A stretch of DNA of 12,445 bases. It comes from Smittium culicis. Its lineage: Eukaryota; Kickxellomycota; Harpellomycetes; Harpellales; Legeriomycetaceae. Of this stretch, positions 8,936 through 12,445 are shown piece after piece; positions within the stretch are counted from its first letter, which is position 1, and the number at the start of each line of letters is the position of its first letter. The DNA is taken from positions 1 to 12,445 of the forward strand of contig LSSN01004249.1 of NCBI GenBank assembly GCA_001970855.1. Direction: 5' to 3'. Below the pieces are notes generated by a model. That model did no database searches. It saw only the letters and a program-made list of their open reading frames with translations, and was not told where the DNA came from. The translations under genes were made by a program, and so were the position numbers.

Positions 8936-9067
8936 TATGCGAAAGAAAAGATGATAAGGATAAATATTATGTACCTAACAGTACTTATTCAAAAAAATTT
9001 TATTTTAGATCTGTAATTTCGGTTTTATTTATCCAATAAAGATGATTACACTTAATATTTCTCTTAT
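8936..9067. repeat. DIRS 5' inverted terminal repeat (right)
   Basis: This is the reverse complement of 4754-4898 apart from a few substitutions and small indels. It lies 86 bases upstream of the gag ATG, so it is the 5' repeat and the likely promoter of the element. Its outer 17 bases are echoed in the internal complementary region at 4941-4957. No counterpart of the left 31-base extension is clear beyond 9067, consistent with the asymmetric ends of DIRS-1. Confidence 0.9.
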
Positions 9068-9094
9068 GTGAAAAATAATTTATAAAAAAAACTA

Positions 9095-10150
9095 ATTATA
9101 TGGGAACCATTTATCTACAAAAATATTTATAATTCATATTTTTGATTTAAAAACCATCAAATTTCTTTCTAATTCTAAATCAATTTTAGGTTTTATTATG
9201 ATGTATCATTTATGATCTATATATTGATGTTTATGTTCAAGAATTTCACTAATTTTATTTTTTGATGATACATTATTATTAATATGCCATAAAATAATTG
9301 TGTTTTTTCTTTTTTTTAAAAAATTTTTAAGCATTCATTAGTGCCAACACCCTTTCTATTAGTATAACCTGTGGTTTTCTCAGTTAATTAAATATCTCTA
9401 TATAGTTATTTAGCACCCAAGACTAATATCTTTTTTTTATAGTTTTATAAAAAAACATGAATAGAAGGTTTTTCCGGTGCTTGAAACACCAAAAATTTCA
9501 AGATTTGTTATATTCAATTTATTTTTTTTATTTTTACTACCCATTAGAATAGCTTTTGGATTTTACCTATTAAGCTGAATATATTTTTACATCATAAACA
9601 ATAAACAGATAATCCAAACATTTTTATCGGTTTTATGCCTAGATAATATTCCTATCGTATGAATAGTAAATAACAGAGCTTGGATATACGTTATATAGTT
9701 TAAATTAAATCGTCTAATTTTCTGGATTTGGTTGTAAAAATTTTTACTTTCTATAGGAAAATTTTGAGTTTTTTTTTTTTTTTTTGAAGAATAGTTATAA
9801 TTTCCTTCGGTGCAGACGTGATCATAATGGTTAAGAAATAACTAATTTCTTAAAGCATCGATAACCCCCTTATCTTGAGAGTGACTGCGTTCTAGGTTTT
9901 CAATCCATTGTATCCATGGATCATTGAAGTTTTTTGCCATATAGATTTAAAAATTGAATCCAATTTTTTGTGTTACTGATTCCCCAATTTTTTTGGTTTG
10001 TTTGATATATAAAGTATTCCCTTTTCGCAGGTAATTTATATATAATATAAGTTTGAACTCTTAATTTTGATGTTGAAATTTTAGCTTAATGTATTTATTT
10101 CTAAGATTATTCACGAATTTATCCTCATTTTTATATTCTTGATTATACAT
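9095..10150 (-). pseudogene. MULE transposase, N-terminal and DDE part (split by DIRS insertion)
   Basis: Reading down from an ATG at 10150, the frame gives NEDKFVNNLRNKYIKLKF, then after a frame change CEKGILYI, and again QKIGFNF, AKNFNDPWIQWIENLERSHS. This order fits a FAR1-type zinc-binding N-terminus (CDRGG, GCPF, W...HNH). One frame then runs from 9769 with ESKNFYNQIQKIRRFN, YIQALLF, KYIQLNR, AILMGSKNKKNKLN and LEIFGVSSTGKTFYSCFF, which is the MULE catalytic core. The first catalytic Asp (LLMDxTYKTNK in the family) is Gly at 9539-9541. After another shift, KPQVILIERVLALMNA stands for the second motif (VIVTDRELALMNA), with Asp replaced by Glu. WHINNNV follows from 9289, and FVDKWFPYN ends the recognisable part at 9095. 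Stops and frame changes throughout make it dead. The C-terminal part resumes at 4715 beyond the DIRS element; together they give about 580 codons, a normal MULE size. Confidence 0.78.
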
Positions 10151-11636
10151 TAATGTTAATATATATTAAATAAAAAATACTATTTGATAATATAGGTACT
10201 AAAAAATTATTTAAAAAGTAGATTCAGATCGAGATTGAGAAGGTTAAATATCAATTTTTATTTTTGTCCGTGAAAATTAAAGAAATAATAAAAACAATTC
10301 TAGTCAATAAACTAAAAAATAAAACCTATTTTAATTTTTTATATAGTACATTTAGCAAAAAAATGGAGTGCTTTTAGCAATTTCCTTATTTTACATTAAT
10401 ATTTGATTATAAATAAATAACTATAAAACCACTTTAATTATTGAAATATTAAAGTTCTTTTATTGGCTATATATAATATAATAGATTGTGGGGATATATT
10501 TTTATGAAATTTATTTAAAAAAAAATTATTATGGGCAAAATAAAAACTCATATAATAAGACCATAATTTTGCTTAAAAATATTCTCTGTTTAATTTTTTT
10601 TATAATGAATATAGAGGGGGCGAATTTAAAAATCCTTTGAGAGTCTTTCAATTATATTTTCTGGCTTTGATGCTTAAAATTATGAGCTTTAAGGGTGTCT
10701 GTGTGAGTATAAGAGCTATTTTATAGTCTCCATCATGAAAACTTGGTTCATTATCAATGAATTTTTTAAGGATTTGAAACATAATGAATATAATTTTGGC
10801 GTTTGATTTTTTGTAACAAATAAATAATTTTACTTTAATAAATACCTTAAAATAAACCATTAATAGGTTGGAGCGCAAACTTTGGTGCTTTCTTTTATAA
10901 TTTAAATCCAAATAAATGAGAGATATTCAAAAAATAGGCTTTTATTATTATTTTTTTTAACTATTTAAGAATTGATTTTTACAAAAATAACCCAGCTCAG
11001 AAATTTATTCACTAATTTTAACATTCTAGTATAGAAAAAGCTTAATTTATTTTCTGTTTGAAACTAGTTAAATTTTATATTCTTGTTTTAAACTAAGATA
11101 GTATTTAGTTTAGAAATTTAAATTTCGAAAAATTATATATTATTTTTTATAGGCATAAAATAATCAGTATTTTAATAATATAGCGTCGAAATACTATTAT
11201 TATATAGTGAATATTTTTCTAAATAATTCAACTAAAAACGAGTATACACATATATAATAAGAAAAAATTATTTTACGAATACCCTTTGCTTAATTTAATC
11301 CTTATAAAAGAAATTTTATATTAGTATTCTATAGATACAAGTGTTATATCACAATAGCGATTTGTTTTATCTTTAAACTATTGCATATAAACTAATTTAT
11401 ATTTATTTATTTTTAAAATAATATATATAGCCAAGATTATAATTATTTATTAAATCTTTAATCTACTGAATACATGCAAGCAGACATAATAAATTTGAGG
11501 CGTCGTGTAGCCTAACTTTTTTCCGGAATATTTTGTAGTTCTGATTTGTATATTTATAATTTTTTATTAATCAAGTCGCAAATAAGAGCAATTTATAGAT
11601 CATGAAAAGAATAAAATCAATCCAATGAGTGAGTAG

Positions 11637-11664
11637 GCTTGCTAAAAAAAAAAGCGTAGCAAGC
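11637..11664. repeat. Short hairpin with 8-bp stem
   Basis: GCTTGCTA at 11637-11644 is exactly complementary to TAGCAAGC at 11657-11664, enclosing a 12-base A-rich loop. It lies in a locally G+C-richer patch (about 11495-11720) in otherwise AT-rich DNA. It could be part of a transcribed RNA, a terminator-like structure or a transposon remnant; the sequence alone does not decide. Confidence 0.45.
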
Positions 11665-11738
11665 AGAACTAGAGAGATCTATCAATTAAAAACTTAATTT
11701 AGATACTGTTTAAATAGATATAATAGTGGATAAAATGA

Positions 11739-11945
11739 ACAAGGATTCAAGGTTTTCAACAATTTACTACTTTTGTGAATATCTCTAAATCCATAGACAT
11801 TTTTCTTCGATGTTCTGAATTATTCTGCCAGCGTTGTCACCTTGAGCCTATTTTACAGAGAAACATGGTGCAGAATACTAGTGAAAGACGCTTTTTTGGT
11901 ATTTTAAAGTTTTGGGAGAAAATTGATTTTAGAAAAAAAGGATAA
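11739..11945 (+). CDS. Possible exon or gene remnant, unknown function
   Basis: A stop-free plus-strand frame of 68 codons lies between a TGA at 11736-11738 and a TAA at 11943-11945. Its translation contains VNISKSIDIFLRCSELFCQR, then CHLEPILQRNMVQNTSERRF, FGILKFWEKIDF. It is less biased in composition than the chance frames around it and carries three closely spaced Cys and one His (CSELFCQRCH), which could suggest a zinc-binding fragment. The only Met is internal, so if real it would be an exon or a broken gene. I do not recognise it, and chance is quite possible. Confidence 0.15.
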   Translation, partial: TRIQGFQQFTTFVNISKSIDIFLRCSELFCQRCHLEPILQRNMVQNTSERRFFGILKFWEKIDFRKKG

Positions 11946-12289
11946 ACTATGGTTTTTATTTCAAAAAAAAATTGTAATTTTTAAAGAGAAAAGTATATGG
12001 TATTGGGTTTAGGAATTCCAACAAACTTATTACTTATCGGATCATTTTTGTTAATTTTTAGCTTATAAAAATTTTCTCATAACCTAGTACAAATTTGAGC
12101 TAAAAAAATACTAAATTGAGGCTATCCAATATTAAGAAATTATATTTAGAACTCTAATATGTGTGATTGATAATTAGTATATAAATTCTAATTACCAGAA
12201 TCTCCCTTGTGATACTATACCGATTTTCATGATAAAGAGAAAAAAGGTAGCATAATCTAATTTATAGAAATTAAAGCTGATCTAATCAA

Positions 12290-12445
12290 TATATTTATAT
12301 TTATATTTATATTTATATTTATATTTATATTTATATTTATATTTATATTTATATTTATATTTATATTTATATTTATATTTATATTTATATTTATATTTAT
12401 ATTTATATTTATATTTATATTTATATTTATATTTATATTTATATT
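12290..12445. repeat. (ATATTT)n hexanucleotide array
   Basis: About 26 perfect copies of ATATTT run from 12290 to the last base, with no interruption seen. The perfection contrasts with the decay of everything else in the window, so the array is young, actively homogenised, or extended during assembly. It does not resemble a canonical telomere repeat. Confidence 0.97.

Larger units (their letters stand above)
4711..9067 (-). mobile_element. DIRS-1-like tyrosine-recombinase retrotransposon (decayed, complete architecture)
   Basis: An element of about 4.36 kb, transcribed on the minus strand. It shows the full DIRS order: inverted terminal repeats (8936-9067 and 4754-4898) instead of LTRs, gag-like frame, RT, RNase H, Dam-like methyltransferase domain, tyrosine recombinase in another frame, and an internal complementary region (4941-5036) beside the 3' repeat. 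DIRS elements integrate as circles through a tyrosine recombinase and leave no target-site duplication, and none is evident here. The left edge is set by the 31-base terminal extension at 4711. The right edge lies between the end of the inverted repeat (9067) and the last recognisable MULE codon (9095). The interior is much richer in G+C than the flanks. About 17 in-frame stops and at least two frame changes make it inactive. The element sits inside a MULE transposase gene. Confidence 0.85.
10151..12289. other. AT-rich stretch without recognisable genes
   Basis: About 2.1 kb of mostly very AT-rich DNA upstream of the MULE gene. A minus-strand open frame at 10648-10911 (87 codons) has a less monotonous C-terminal half (IDNEPSFHDGDYKIALILTQ), but I recognise no family and its N-terminal half is Lys/Phe/Ile-rich. 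A G+C-richer patch at about 11495-11720 contains a small hairpin, and a short plus-strand frame follows it at 11739-11945; both are listed separately. No tRNA-like sequence was seen. Confidence 0.5.

Noticed and set aside
4711..9094. Target-site duplication around the DIRS-like element
   Set aside because: No convincing short direct repeat at the two edges; A/T-rich matches are not informative, and DIRS elements are known to insert without one.
5085..9940. Reassigned genetic code with TAA/TAG read as Gln, because many stops fall at Gln-like sites
   Set aside because: TGA stops also occur at Arg-like and Trp-like sites, there are frame changes and catalytic substitutions in the same genes, and CAA/CAG are still used for Gln. 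Mutational decay explains all of this more simply.
10648..10911. 87-codon minus-strand open frame as a real gene
   Set aside because: The N-terminal half is biased Lys/Phe/Ile sequence and I recognise no family; it is only mentioned in the regional description.
3905..11190. Possible MULE terminal inverted repeats: sequence near 3905-3930 versus a weakly similar inverted sequence near 11162-11190 (AATCAG...ATAGCG)
   Set aside because: The match is short, gapped and in AT-rich DNA, so I cannot separate it from chance; the true MULE ends remain unplaced.
1..12445. tRNA, rRNA, CRISPR array or bacterial-type operon
   Set aside because: No tRNA B-box-like sequence, rRNA-like stretch or spaced direct-repeat array was seen, and the content is eukaryotic transposon sequence.

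Overview
The window is eukaryotic and repeat-rich. Most of it is very AT-rich and apparently gene-free; a sampled flank line is only about 15% G+C. It carries decayed transposons, long A and T tracts, and a perfect hexanucleotide array at the right edge. The combination of an AT-rich genome, a FAR1/SWIM-type Mutator-like (MULE) transposase and a DIRS-1-like retroelement suggests a fungus of the Mucoromycota, perhaps an arbuscular mycorrhizal species. That placement is inference from element families, not from a host gene.

Layout. Positions 1-19 are poly(A). Positions 42-461 (+) hold a broken frame resembling the zinc-knuckle C-terminus of a LINE-type reverse transcriptase. About 462-4034 is AT-rich with no convincing gene. 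From 10150 down to 4035 on the minus strand lies one decayed MULE transposase gene, split in two. Its N-terminal and DDE part is at 10150-9095 and its C-terminal SWIM part is at 4715-4035. The split is caused by a DIRS-1-like tyrosine-recombinase retrotransposon at about 4711-9067 (right edge no further than 9094), in the same orientation. About 10151-12289 is again AT-rich with scattered weak open frames, and 12290-12445 is (ATATTT)n running off the window.

The DIRS-like element reads right to left. It has a 5' inverted terminal repeat (8936-9067), a gag-like frame (8849-7932), reverse transcriptase (7736 to about 6800), RNase H followed by a Dam-like methyltransferase domain (about 6808-6038), and a tyrosine recombinase in another frame (ending at 5037). 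After that come an internal complementary region (4941-5036), the 3' inverted terminal repeat (4754-4898) and a 3' terminal extension (4711-4741). The internal region reads like the right end of the element joined to its left end, as expected for a DIRS circle-junction template. The element is dead: about 17 in-frame stops, at least two frame changes, and altered active-site residues in RT (YLND), RNase H (YSYD) and recombinase (PxxR).

History inferred from the sequence: a MULE inserted and decayed; a DIRS-like element then landed inside its transposase gene without an obvious target-site duplication; the DIRS element later decayed too, with many stops explainable by C-to-T or G-to-A changes. 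I found no intact gene, tRNA, rRNA or CRISPR array. The 'systems' here are the nested elements and the DIRS terminal architecture rather than a working host pathway.
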